From NCBI GenBank assembly GCA_020635855.1, contig JACJYZ010000002.1, positions 930,001-994,000 of the forward strand: a stretch of 64,000 bases of DNA, given 5' to 3'. The notes under the pieces are model-generated. The model made no database searches and was not told the origin of the DNA. It saw only the letters and a list, made by a program, of their open reading frames with translations. Below are positions 35,229 to 43,985 of the stretch, one piece after another; within the stretch, counting starts at the first letter, position 1; each line of letters begins with the position of its first letter. This stretch comes from Flavobacteriales bacterium. Its GTDB lineage: Bacteria; Bacteroidota; Bacteroidia; JACJYZ01. A program made the position numbers and the translations under genes.

Positions 35229-36077
35229 ATGAAACGGATCTTTTTCTTTGCAATCATAGCTGTGGGACTTGCATCATGTGCCGATGAATCCGGCGACGCC
35301 GTGAACCCGGAAATGGAAGCCCTGAAAATGAGAAACCTCGAACTGATCCGCGAAGGTGAGGCGAAAGACTCTACCCTGAATGAGTATTTCGGGGCCATGA
35401 ATGAAATTGAAATGAACCTGTCTACTATCAAGGAGAAGGAACAGGTGCTGACAGGAAAGGGAAAGGATCCTGAACTCCAGCTGTCACAACAGGAACAGAT
35501 CGTACAGGATATCCAGCTGATCCAGGACCTGATGCTGAAGAACAAAGAGAAGCTCAACTCCCTCAACGCTTCCCTCAAGAAATCAAAACTCAACATTGCC
35601 GAACTCAACAAACGCATTGATATGCTGGTGGAACAGCTGCAGCACAAAGATGCGGAGATCGCCAAGCTTCAGCAGGAACTGTTCCGCGTAAATGACCAGC
35701 TGGAGAATCTGTTCAAGGAATACAACAACCGCATCCAGGACCTGGCCGACAAGGATACCGAGATCAATACAGCGTGGTATGCTTACGGCACCTACAAGGA
35801 ACTTAAAGAAAACGGTGTGCTCACCAAAGAAGGTGGATTCATCGGGCTGGGCCGCATGGAAAAACTGGTGTCGGATTTCAACCGCGACTATTTCAGAAAG
35901 GTGGATGTGCGCGATCTTCCCGAGATCCCGCTCTATGTGAAAACCGCCAAACTCATCACCAACCACCCGGAAGGCACTTACAAATGGGAAGGCGACGGAA
36001 AGGTGGATAAGCTGGTGATCACCGACGTGCAGAAATTCTGGTCCTCTTCCAAATATTTGGTTATATTGGTTGAGTAA
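35229..36077 (+). CDS. Coiled-coil lipoprotein
   Basis: 282 residues. Lipoprotein signal with lipobox GLASC (about residues 13-17). Residues 28-180 form a long coiled coil (IKEKEQVLTGKGKDPE, LMLKNKEKLNSLNASLKKSK, LNKRIDMLVEQLQHKD, LQQELFRVNDQLENLFKEY). Residues 185-282 are a small globular domain ending NHPEGTYKWEGDGKVDKLVI...FWSSSKYLVILVE. Anchored in the envelope. The arrangement is frequent among Bacteroidota hypotheticals, but no function is known. Confidence 0.8.
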   Translation: MKRIFFFAIIAVGLASCADESGDAVNPEMEALKMRNLELIREGEAKDSTLNEYFGAMNEIEMNLSTIKEKEQVLTGKGKDPELQLSQQEQIVQDIQLIQDLMLKNKEKLNSLNASLKKSKLNIAELNKRIDMLVEQLQHKDAEIAKLQQELFRVNDQLENLFKEYNNRIQDLADKDTEINTAWYAYGTYKELKENGVLTKEGGFIGLGRMEKLVSDFNRDYFRKVDVRDLPEIPLYVKTAKLITNHPEGTYKWEGDGKVDKLVITDVQKFWSSSKYLVILVE

Positions 36078-36092
36078 CCAAACCCGTAACCA

Positions 36093-38279
36093 TTGAAACC
36101 CTATTTACTTCTCCTGGTATTCCTGGGAGGCAGCGCGCTTGCGCAGCCATTTCCGGGGAAAATGGGCGTAGGACTCGGATCCGCAGGGGGATTTGCCCTC
36201 GAACTGCCCAGCGTCACACCCACCGCAAACGCGTGGGAAAGCATCGCCAACGGAGGCAACGCCACCACCGATGCACAGGGATGGCCCACGGAAGATTTCC
36301 GCTTGCTGTTTTTTGACCACCGGCCATTTGGCGCATGGAACCCGCCCACCGATGATCCCGCACGTTTCAATGTGGATGTGAGCGGAACTTATCACCTGTC
36401 TTTTGTAGGTACCGCCACCTTGTCCTCCTGGAGCGATGCCCCCATCCAGTTCCTGAACCAGACCCACGATGCCAACACCAATATGACCGAGCTGGACATA
36501 TCCTTTCCGCCCGGCGGTGGCTCCAGCCAGGGCACCCTCGGCAACTACGGTTTCCTGATGGTGAACTTCAGTCAAACCAATTCCGGCAACGGCCCCGGCC
36601 TCAAAAACATCCGGCTGACGCGGCCCGGTATTCCGCATTGGAGTCCGCAGTATTTTCGCACCGCATTCCTGAATGCACTCAGTCCCTTCCAGTGCATCCG
36701 GTTCATGGACTACCTAAAAACCAACGTATCCGCCAACAACCCGACCTACCCGGCCACCACCACCTGGTCTCAACGCCAGCAGATGTCGGATCCACGTTAC
36801 AACAACGCCATGCCCTGGGAATACGTCATCGCACTGTCCAACTATTTCGGCCGCGACATCTGGATCAACATCCCCGTTGCCGCCGATGATGCGTATGTGA
36901 CCGCACTGGCCAACCTGATGAAAGACCGGCTCAGGCCCGATGTGAATATCTACATCGAGTACAGCAACGAAGTGTGGAACGGAAGTTTTCCGCAATACCA
37001 ATACAACTACGATGCGGTGCTGAATGCACCCGAAGATGCCGACATCCGCAACAGCACGCAATATGATGACCGCCGCAGGGCAAGACGTACCGCCAAACGC
37101 GTGATCCGTTTCGGGGAGATCTTCGAACAGGTGATGTGCGATAAGGTATCCGCCCGCGCCCGCATCCGGCCCGTGTTCGCATGGCAGATCGGCGGATGGC
37201 TGCCCTGGTATACCGATGTGCTCGACTGGATCAACACCACCTACGGCCCACCAAAAAACTACATCTATGGCATTGCATCCGCGCCCTATTTCAACGACGG
37301 CGGTTTCGGTTCATCCGATACCCCGCAGCAGATCGTGAGCCTGATGTCGTCCAACAGCGACGCCAATGTGGATGCCATCAAGACGCTGGCCGAACTGGCC
37401 GATCAGTGGGGACTGGTGCACCTGCAGTACGAGGGAGGTCCGGACAACGGCGGCGGCAATACATCCAACCTGGCCAACCGCATCACCGCCAACCGCATCC
37501 CGGAAGTGAAAACTGCCGTGATCCACAATTACGCAGATAACTGGTTCTCCGCAACGGCCAACGGGAATGCCCCCGTGGGCACCAATGACCTGGCCAATTA
37601 TTTTGTGCTGGCCGGAAATGTGAGTCGCTACGGATGCTGGGGTGCCACCGAGGATATCAACTACCTGAGCGATCCGAACAACCTGTCAAACGCACCCAAG
37701 TACGACGCCCTGTGTGTGCTCACCGGCAAGTGCGGCAACGAACCCGTGGTTTCCCTCACCGCTCCCGCAACCATGACGCAGGTGGTAAAAGGGCAGCCGG
37801 TAACGATCAGCGCCTCCGCATCCGATCCCGACGGCGCTGTAGCCTATGTGGAATTCTTCGCCGGTTACCGCCTGCTCGGCGCCGACAGCACCGCGCCCTA
37901 TTCCATGAATTGGGTGCCCGATACAACCGGCTATGAAGTCGTGCTTGCCAAAGCGGTTGACAATGACGGCAAGTATCGTTTTGATGACCCGCATGTGCTG
38001 GAGGTCGTTGAGTCTTCTACCTATGTTCAATCCCTGGACAACGGTTGGGGCGTATCCGTATATCCCAATCCCGCCGATGACCATCTGACGCTGTATACCC
38101 AGGAGGATGGCGTGTCTCTGCGGATTTATTCCGCGGTGGGAAGATGCGTAACGGATCGCATGCTCGTGAAGGGAAGTACGGAATTGTCTTTAACAGGTAT
38201 GTCTTCCGGTTTGTATGTGGCGGTGATGGAAAAGAATGGTAAGCAGGTGCGGTCGCGGTTTGTGCACCTGGCCGATTAA
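36093..38279 (+). CDS. Secreted T9SS (type A) protein with glycosidase-like barrel and Ig-like domain
   Basis: 728 residues. A TTG at 36093 gives a clean signal peptide (YLLLLVFLGGSALAQP), 15 bases after the previous stop. A beta-rich region (to about 200) precedes a TIM-barrel-like region: WEYVIALSNYFGRDIWINIP, NIYIEYSNEVWNGSFPQYQ and LVHLQYEGGPDNGG, where Glu in YSNE and YEGG could be the acid and nucleophile of a clan-A type hydrolase. An Ig-like domain (VSLTAPATMTQVVKGQPVTI) and a type A sorting domain (VSVYPNPADDHLTLYT) follow. Likely polysaccharide-active, substrate unknown. The stop overlaps the convergent SRPBCC gene by four bases. Confidence 0.82.
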   Translation: MKPYLLLLVFLGGSALAQPFPGKMGVGLGSAGGFALELPSVTPTANAWESIANGGNATTDAQGWPTEDFRLLFFDHRPFGAWNPPTDDPARFNVDVSGTYHLSFVGTATLSSWSDAPIQFLNQTHDANTNMTELDISFPPGGGSSQGTLGNYGFLMVNFSQTNSGNGPGLKNIRLTRPGIPHWSPQYFRTAFLNALSPFQCIRFMDYLKTNVSANNPTYPATTTWSQRQQMSDPRYNNAMPWEYVIALSNYFGRDIWINIPVAADDAYVTALANLMKDRLRPDVNIYIEYSNEVWNGSFPQYQYNYDAVLNAPEDADIRNSTQYDDRRRARRTAKRVIRFGEIFEQVMCDKVSARARIRPVFAWQIGGWLPWYTDVLDWINTTYGPPKNYIYGIASAPYFNDGGFGSSDTPQQIVSLMSSNSDANVDAIKTLAELADQWGLVHLQYEGGPDNGGGNTSNLANRITANRIPEVKTAVIHNYADNWFSATANGNAPVGTNDLANYFVLAGNVSRYGCWGATEDINYLSDPNNLSNAPKYDALCVLTGKCGNEPVVSLTAPATMTQVVKGQPVTISASASDPDGAVAYVEFFAGYRLLGADSTAPYSMNWVPDTTGYEVVLAKAVDNDGKYRFDDPHVLEVVESSTYVQSLDNGWGVSVYPNPADDHLTLYTQEDGVSLRIYSAVGRCVTDRMLVKGSTELSLTGMSSGLYVAVMEKNGKQVRSRFVHLAD

Positions 38280-38809
38280 CGCAGCGATTCAGTGTAAGCC
38301 TTCAGGTTTTTCAGGCTTGCGATGAAGTACGGTTCAGAAGCATCCGTCAGGAACCATCCCGGCCAGATGCGCTGGGTGAAGTTCAGTGGAACCCTGGTCT
38401 TCCATGATACAAATACGCTGTCTACGTCGCTCTGAAAATGCCAGGTGGATTCACCGCTGACAGGTCCCATGCGGATATCCATCTTCAACCATTCGTAAGG
38501 TTCACTTTCGGTGATCTCTGTTCTGCCGTGCCCAACGCGCGGGTCTGAGCTGGCCCATTCATGGGTGCATCCCACGCCGCGTGCCTGTCCGCTGTACCCG
38601 CGATCAAAGACCGCCGTGTCCAGGTTTTTCCATTCCGACCAATTCTCCCAACTGCGAAGTACATTCACCTGCTCGAACACCACAGGTGCGGGCGCGTGTA
38701 TCACCACAGATTCTTCGATGACCGATTCCGAGGGAGATACGATGGAAGCTGACAAGAAAATGATCCCCAATATCAATGTACCGGTGATCAGCCTATTGAG
38801 CAGTTGCAT
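38276..38809 (-). CDS. SRPBCC-family protein with N-terminal membrane anchor
   Basis: 177 residues. One hydrophobic helix (LITGTLILGIIFLSASIV), then an SRPBCC/polyketide-cyclase-like domain: VIEESVVIHAPAPVVFEQVNVLRSW, WKNLD, GVGCTHEW and YEWLKMDIRMGPVSGES. It probably binds a small hydrophobic ligand on the outer face of the membrane; the ligand is unknown. TATCTTTG (38833-38840 complement) 24 bases upstream is a likely -7 box. Confidence 0.83.
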   Translation of the reverse strand: MQLLNRLITGTLILGIIFLSASIVSPSESVIEESVVIHAPAPVVFEQVNVLRSWENWSEWKNLDTAVFDRGYSGQARGVGCTHEWASSDPRVGHGRTEITESEPYEWLKMDIRMGPVSGESTWHFQSDVDSVFVSWKTRVPLNFTQRIWPGWFLTDASEPYFIASLKNLKAYTESLR

Positions 38810-38832
38810 TCAGATTGGGTTAGGACGCGGCG

Positions 38833-38840
38833 CAAAGATA
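38833..38840 (-). promoter_or_regulatory. -7 promoter box for the SRPBCC gene
   Basis: Minus-strand TATCTTTG, full match to TAnnTTTG; no clear -33 element. Confidence 0.4.
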
Positions 38841-38881
38841 GGGAGCTGACCTTGAACTGCCTTAATTTCCGGGCGATTTCT

Positions 38882-40045
38882 CTAAAAATTCCACTTCATT
38901 CGGAGGAACATATATTTGGCTCCGGACCGGTATTTTTCATTCCATTTTACATACAGCCATTGTCCCACCAGGCTGAGGTCGATGTTCTCTTTTACCGACC
39001 ATGAAAAGGTGGGATTGAGGAAGAGTGTGTTTCCGGCCGGACTGTACATCAGGGCTCCGCCGGCATTGATGAGGGGTGTTACCGGAAACATCATCTGCCC
39101 CATCGCCGTGAACTGGAAGGGGGAGAGGCTTTGTGCGGATACATTGAAGTTGAGCAGGTTCAGGTTGCTTGCGCCGGAGAGGCCTTGGTTCTGGTACAAT
39201 ACGCCCAGGGTGATGTATTGGCCCTTGGGAAGGGTATAGTCCCACATGCACGTGGCGGATGCGGAAAATGTGTGAACGGTGTCGCTTACCAGGGGGTGAA
39301 AAAAGCTGAATTCTCCCTTGAAGCCGGAAGTTTTGATGTTGCCTGCCCAACCGCCTCCCCATACCGCGTATTGGTTGATCGTGCCGGTGATCACCTGGAA
39401 ATCGTATCCTTTGAGGTTGAACTTCCACCGGCAGGCGGCTGCGGGACCGTCACCCTTGACCCATGTTCGCACGGCAGCCTCCAGTCCTGATGACGTACCG
39501 TATTGGTATTGAACCCGGATGGCATCGCTGCCGGGCCGTTCCTCGTAGTCAAAATCGAAGAAGGAATAGGCGTTGAATATGTCGTTCGGATTCCATGCCA
39601 GCGCAATGCCCCAGTTGATGCGCTGTCTGCCGGCGGTGAGTTCGAACTTGTTCCTGCGCCAGTCGATATACAGCCTGTCGATCCTGGACTGTGCGATCAC
39701 ATCCGGTGACTTGTCCAGCGTGGCCGACATGTCCACGGTGTTCGGCAGCTCGTTGTCAACATAATCGACAAATCCCTGGAAGTTCTTTACCGAGTATCCT
39801 GTGAACAGCCGGTTGCGAATTTCAAGTGCACCGGTAAGTTTGGATTTCCAGTAGCCTTTGAAGTTGATGCGGTTGTGGATCAGGTTGTCGGTGGGTAGTC
39901 CGTTGGCGGGATGAAGAAAGCTCGTGGTGACCAGGTCTTTTACATATCCGTTGAGCTGCCACTCGAAATCGGGTACGCTGTCATCCGCCCGGGCTATACC
40001 CATGCAGCAAACCAGTGTGAGTACGTACACGAATCGCTTGCTCAT
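38882..40045 (-). CDS. Outer-membrane beta-barrel protein (DUF1302-like)
   Basis: 387 residues from the ATG at 40045 (alternative 40051). Signal peptide YVLTLVCCMGIARA. The mature part alternates strands and ends in an aromatic residue after RMKWNF, as required for outer-membrane insertion. GRQRINWGIALAWNPNDIFNAYSFFDFDYEERPG and the 'W.V.EN.DLSLVGQW' strand pair resemble DUF1302-type barrels. It is the last gene of the SAM-hydrolase/LolA/FtsX/LolD operon, so it may be the outer-membrane exit of that system. A TTGCTC hexamer repeat lies in its upstream gap. Confidence 0.82.
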   Translation of the reverse strand: MSKRFVYVLTLVCCMGIARADDSVPDFEWQLNGYVKDLVTTSFLHPANGLPTDNLIHNRINFKGYWKSKLTGALEIRNRLFTGYSVKNFQGFVDYVDNELPNTVDMSATLDKSPDVIAQSRIDRLYIDWRRNKFELTAGRQRINWGIALAWNPNDIFNAYSFFDFDYEERPGSDAIRVQYQYGTSSGLEAAVRTWVKGDGPAAACRWKFNLKGYDFQVITGTINQYAVWGGGWAGNIKTSGFKGEFSFFHPLVSDTVHTFSASATCMWDYTLPKGQYITLGVLYQNQGLSGASNLNLLNFNVSAQSLSPFQFTAMGQMMFPVTPLINAGGALMYSPAGNTLFLNPTFSWSVKENIDLSLVGQWLYVKWNEKYRSGAKYMFLRMKWNF

Positions 40046-40068
40046 TATCATATGCCAGGGTTTCACTG

Positions 40069-40098
40069 TTGCTCTTACTCTTGCTCTTGCTCTTGCTG
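40069..40098. repeat. Five tandem hexamers between transporter ATPase and barrel gene
   Basis: TTGCTC, TTACTC, TTGCTC, TTGCTC, TTGCTG in a row, in the 58-base gap before the barrel start. On the coding strand it is a CAAGAG-type microsatellite. Copy-number changes would alter the spacing between the ATPase stop and the barrel start. Confidence 0.7.
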
Positions 40099-40103
40099 TT
40101 ATG

Positions 40104-40787
40104 CTATCTCACTTCATCTGACACCACTTTCCCATCCACCAGGGTGATCACCCGTCTGGCCTGGTCGATCACGCGTTGGTCGTGTGTGGAGAAAATAAAG
40201 GTGGTTTTTTCTTCCTTGTTCAGTCGCGCCATGATGTTCAGCAGGTTTTCCGCCGAATGGCTGTCGAGGTTGGCGGTGGGTTCATCCGCCAGCACGAAGC
40301 GAGGTTTCGGGGCCAATGCCCTGGCTACTGCCACGCGTTGTTGCTGTCCGCCTGACAGGGCACCGGGTACTTTGTAACCCTGGTCTTCGAGTCCGACTTC
40401 CTTCAGGAGCACGTCCACCCGTTCCTGGCGTTCTTTCTTCGGCCGGTTTTGCAACAGCATGGTGAACTCTGCATTCTCCCTGGCGGTGAGTACGGGTATC
40501 AGGTTGTAAGCCTGGAACACGAAGCCGATGTTGTTCAGCCGGAACCGGATCAGTTCGTTTTCCGAGAGATTCTCAAGTTGCGTTCCGCCGATGATCACGG
40601 ACCCGGATGTGGCTTTGTCCAACCCTCCCAGCAGGTTGAGCAACGTTGTTTTGCCGCTGCCGGACGGGCCCACGATGGCCGTGAATTCGCCTTCGCTGAT
40701 GCTGAGCGATACGTCGTTGACCGCGTGTACAGGCACGGGACCTTCGTCGTATGTTTTGGTGAGGTGTTGGGTGGTGATGATTTCCAT
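40104..40787 (-). CDS. ABC transporter ATP-binding protein (LolD/MacB type)
   Basis: 227 residues from the ATG at 40787. Walker A GPSGSGKTT (residues 40-48), ABC signature LSGGQQQRVAVARAL (about 140-154) and Walker B RFVLADEPTANLD. HAVNDVSLSISEGEFTAIVG is typical of LolD. It would power the two FtsX-type permeases encoded just upstream. Stop-to-start distances are short (5 bases to the upstream permease stop). Confidence 0.95.
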   Translation of the reverse strand: MEIITTQHLTKTYDEGPVPVHAVNDVSLSISEGEFTAIVGPSGSGKTTLLNLLGGLDKATSGSVIIGGTQLENLSENELIRFRLNNIGFVFQAYNLIPVLTARENAEFTMLLQNRPKKERQERVDVLLKEVGLEDQGYKVPGALSGGQQQRVAVARALAPKPRFVLADEPTANLDSHSAENLLNIMARLNKEEKTTFIFSTHDQRVIDQARRVITLVDGKVVSDEVR

Positions 40788-40792
40788 GGTTG

Positions 40793-42010
40793 TCAGGTTT
40801 GGCGGATGGCTTCGATCGGATTCAATTGTAAGGCTTTCCATGCGGGATATATCGCAGCGAGAACAGACATGGTCAGCACCATGAATGTTACTTCCATGTA
40901 GCTGTGGGTATCAAGGGCAGGGTAGATGATGTTGGAGAACCCGAAGTCGCCATACGCGGCACCGGAACCCAGGTTGAGGCCATGTCGGCCGAACCAGCTG
41001 ATGGTGCTCCACGCCAGCAGCAGCCCGGCGGGACCTCCGGCCATGCCCAGGAAGATGGTTTCCAGCATGATCATCAGGAACACACGGGTGCGGGTCATTC
41101 CCACGGCCATCAGCATGCCCAGTTCCCGGGCCCGTTCCAGTACCGCCATCAGCATGGTGTTCACGATGCTGAAGAGCAACGCCAGCAGGATGATGCCCAC
41201 GATCATGTACATGTAGGTGTCCATGGCGGTGATCATGAACCGCATGCCGGGTGAAAGATCCAGCCAGGCCATGATCTCGCTACCGGGAAATTCGGCGGCA
41301 TAGGAGGCGGCCAGGGATTCGGCCTGGTTGTGGTCGTACATGATGGCGGCTATCTCGTGGATGTTGTTTCCGATGGACAAATGGTTTTGCAGATCGGATT
41401 TGTTCACGTAGATGTGTGCTTCGTCAAACATGGGATTGCCGCTGTCGTAGATGCCGCACACCCTGAACGCCACGTGGGTCATTTCGCGGTTCACATCCTG
41501 GAAGGTGAGTACCAGTTTGGATCGCAGGTCTACTTTGTATTTCTCGGCGGTTCGGGCGCTGATCACAATGGGATTGCGGTGTTCACCTTCAAGGAATGAA
41601 CCTGCTTTCATGTGAGCGCCGGCGATAGACACCTTCATTTCGTCTTCACGGTCAACGCCCATGACCCTTGCGCCGCCGGAGTGGTTGCTGCTGGCCACCA
41701 TGGCGTTCACCAGTACGCGCTCGGTAACGGCCCGCACCCTTTTATCATCCCGAAGTTTTGCAGAAATCTGAGCTGCATCCGGGAGCGTCATGTCCGACAG
41801 GTATTCGTCGCGGAATCCGGGTTTGTGGGCCTGTACATCGGCAAGCTCCAGGTCAATCACGTTCTGGATCTTCTGCTCCATCATGCCCCTCACGAATGCG
41901 GAAATGAACAGTCCTGCCCACAGGCCGAGTGAAATGGCGGTGATCACCACCAGGCTGCGTACCCTTTGCCGCCATACATTCAGCCACGATATGCGAATGA
42001 TCATCCTCAT
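40793..42010 (-). CDS. FtsX-family ABC permease (second of pair)
   Basis: 405 residues. Membrane helix near residue 20-40 (SLVVITAISLGLWAGLFISAF), a periplasmic MacB-like domain, then three helices from about residue 275 (MYMIVGIILLALLFSIVNTMLMAVLERARELGMLMAVG). The ATG at 42010 overlaps the stop of the upstream permease (ATGA). Partner of that permease and of the LolD-like ATPase behind it. Confidence 0.93.
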   Translation of the reverse strand: MRMIIRISWLNVWRQRVRSLVVITAISLGLWAGLFISAFVRGMMEQKIQNVIDLELADVQAHKPGFRDEYLSDMTLPDAAQISAKLRDDKRVRAVTERVLVNAMVASSNHSGGARVMGVDREDEMKVSIAGAHMKAGSFLEGEHRNPIVISARTAEKYKVDLRSKLVLTFQDVNREMTHVAFRVCGIYDSGNPMFDEAHIYVNKSDLQNHLSIGNNIHEIAAIMYDHNQAESLAASYAAEFPGSEIMAWLDLSPGMRFMITAMDTYMYMIVGIILLALLFSIVNTMLMAVLERARELGMLMAVGMTRTRVFLMIMLETIFLGMAGGPAGLLLAWSTISWFGRHGLNLGSGAAYGDFGFSNIIYPALDTHSYMEVTFMVLTMSVLAAIYPAWKALQLNPIEAIRQT

Positions 42011-43221
42011 GCCCGCATCGATTTGATGGCATTCAGCCATTGCAGCTTGACCAGCGGATAACAGGCGATGATGGTGGCAACGATCAATACCACAACCGCC
42101 TGACCTGCGAAAATCAGCGGGTTCATGCTGGCCTGCATAACCGCCTCCATACCGTATTCTTCCACCATGTCTTTGAGCTGATCGCCAAGGGAGATCGGGT
42201 GGTAGTGAAACCAGGCGCACACGGGAAAGGCGCCGGCGATGCCTATCACGGCACCCAGCAGCGACAGCATGCACAGTTCAATCCATACCATTCGCGCCAG
42301 CATACCCCGGCGCATGCCCATGGCCACCAGCACCCCGAATTCATGGCGGCGTTCGGCCAGCATCATGAGCATGGTTCCGAAAAGTCCGAATGAAATGATC
42401 AGGTACAGCACCGACATGAACACATAGCCTTCCACTTTGTCAGTGGCCATCATGCGCACCAGGGAAGGGTTCATGGTTTGCCAGGAAAGGACTTCATAAC
42501 CCGGTCCGGCTGATTCATTGAGATGGCTGGCGATCACATCCGCATGGCCGGGTTTTTTGGGGATAAGGATGAGGGAGGTCATGCGTTCCGGCATATCGAG
42601 CAGCCATTGTGCTTCCTTCAGCGGCAGGATCACCAGTTGTTTGCTGAGTTCAGGGGAACCGAAATGAATGATGCCTTTGACCGGATACTTGCCAGCTGCA
42701 TTGGAACCGTGGTAGCCCTGGCTGAGCAGTACGATGGTGTCGCCTGCATCCAGTTTGAGGTATTCGGCCAGTCCGGCACCAACAAGCACGGCCTTGTCGT
42801 CGGGCGTAAGGTATGAGCCGGTTGAAACGCGTTCGCTCAGGTGTGCATTCCGGTCTTCTGCTTCCGGATCCATTCCCACCAGCATGGAAAACTTGGTTTG
42901 GTTCCCGGAGGCTGCCAACACACCGGTTTCAATGCGTGGAAGGAAACCGTTCAGTTCGTTGCGGTTGTTAAGGCTTGCCTTTAGTGAATCGGTGAGTTCA
43001 AGGCTTTCATCCAGATTTTTTTCCTCCCAATACCCTTTCGCATGCAGTTGAATGTAGCCGGTGAACGAACCCATGAGCGATTCGATCATGTTGGCATAAA
43101 CACCGTTCTTGATGCTCATCATGAGCGAAGAAAGGATTACAGCAAGGGCAACGGAAACAAGGGTGATGACGGATCTTCTGCGATTCCGCCAGAGGTTTCT
43201 CCATGCCAGCTTCCGGACCAT
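42007..43221 (-). CDS. FtsX-family ABC permease (first of pair)
   Basis: 404 residues. The first helix (SVITLVSVALAVILSSLMMSI) is followed by a periplasmic domain and three helices from about residue 265 (VLYLIISFGLFGTMLMMLAERRHEFGVLVAMG). ATG at 43221, two bases after the LolA-like gene's stop. Two different permeases in a row imply a heterodimeric LolC/LolE-like core. Confidence 0.93.
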   Translation of the reverse strand: MVRKLAWRNLWRNRRRSVITLVSVALAVILSSLMMSIKNGVYANMIESLMGSFTGYIQLHAKGYWEEKNLDESLELTDSLKASLNNRNELNGFLPRIETGVLAASGNQTKFSMLVGMDPEAEDRNAHLSERVSTGSYLTPDDKAVLVGAGLAEYLKLDAGDTIVLLSQGYHGSNAAGKYPVKGIIHFGSPELSKQLVILPLKEAQWLLDMPERMTSLILIPKKPGHADVIASHLNESAGPGYEVLSWQTMNPSLVRMMATDKVEGYVFMSVLYLIISFGLFGTMLMMLAERRHEFGVLVAMGMRRGMLARMVWIELCMLSLLGAVIGIAGAFPVCAWFHYHPISLGDQLKDMVEEYGMEAVMQASMNPLIFAGQAVVVLIVATIIACYPLVKLQWLNAIKSMRA

Positions 43222-43223
43222 GT

Positions 43224-43985
43224 TCAGCGAAGACTTTTAAGCTGACCCACCGTAAAGAAGTTGTCGTCGATGGGTTGATCGAACACCAGGGATTGGTAGT
43301 GAATGATTGTTTTGTTTCCCGGTTTGTCAACGGGTGTCATTTCCATGGTGCGGGGTAAAACTTTGCCACCGAGGTCACCGATGTCGGAAGCCTGCATGGT
43401 GTTTACAAGAAATCCATCTTCATCATAAAAGGCCGCCCTCATCTGCATGTAATCTTTCTGGTCAACCCACATGACCACCTTGCCCCAAACCACCGGAGCA
43501 TCTTCTTTGGGTGTAAGAACGATGGTCCAGCATTTCCTGTCTGCAATGACCGTGTCTTTGCCAAGGGCGTGGTTGTAATCGTGAATGGTAGACGATTCTT
43601 TCACCAGGTCATCGTTGGTGAAGTCACTGCCCATCCAGGATTGCATCATCATGGATGGGGGGAGTTTGATGATGCGTTCGATGGTGGGTTGCCAGTTCCA
43701 TACCTCTTTGCCTTTTTTGAGGAAGGCGGTGCCTTTGTCCCTGGCCGGTCCTGTGATCAGGATCATGGCCAGTTCCTGACCTTTCGACCATGTCTTCAGG
43801 GAGATGGTCCGGTCCCACTTGGGCCTCACTACGGTCATGGTCATTTCGGCCTGACTGGTGGTTCCCTTGAGTTTATCTTCCGCTTTGCGGATGATCTCCT
43901 TGGGGTCGTTTTGCGCGATCAGTGATTGGGTGCATGCGATCAGGGCGATCGCAAGAAAGATGGGTTTGCAATGCTGCCGTATCAT
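43224..43985 (-). CDS. LolA-like outer-membrane lipoprotein-sorting protein
   Basis: 253 residues. The ATG at 43985 is fixed by its ATGA overlap with the SAM hydrolase stop and gives a signal peptide ending SLIAQ. The LolA-like beta-half-barrel pattern is seen in RKAEDKLKGTTSQAEMTMTV, KGTAFLKKGKEVWNWQPTIER, WGKVVMWVDQKDYMQMRAAF and GGKVLPRTMEMTP. It should carry a lipid or lipoprotein across the periplasm between the FtsX pair and the outer membrane. Confidence 0.9.
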   Translation of the reverse strand: MIRQHCKPIFLAIALIACTQSLIAQNDPKEIIRKAEDKLKGTTSQAEMTMTVVRPKWDRTISLKTWSKGQELAMILITGPARDKGTAFLKKGKEVWNWQPTIERIIKLPPSMMMQSWMGSDFTNDDLVKESSTIHDYNHALGKDTVIADRKCWTIVLTPKEDAPVVWGKVVMWVDQKDYMQMRAAFYDEDGFLVNTMQASDIGDLGGKVLPRTMEMTPVDKPGNKTIIHYQSLVFDQPIDDNFFTVGQLKSLR

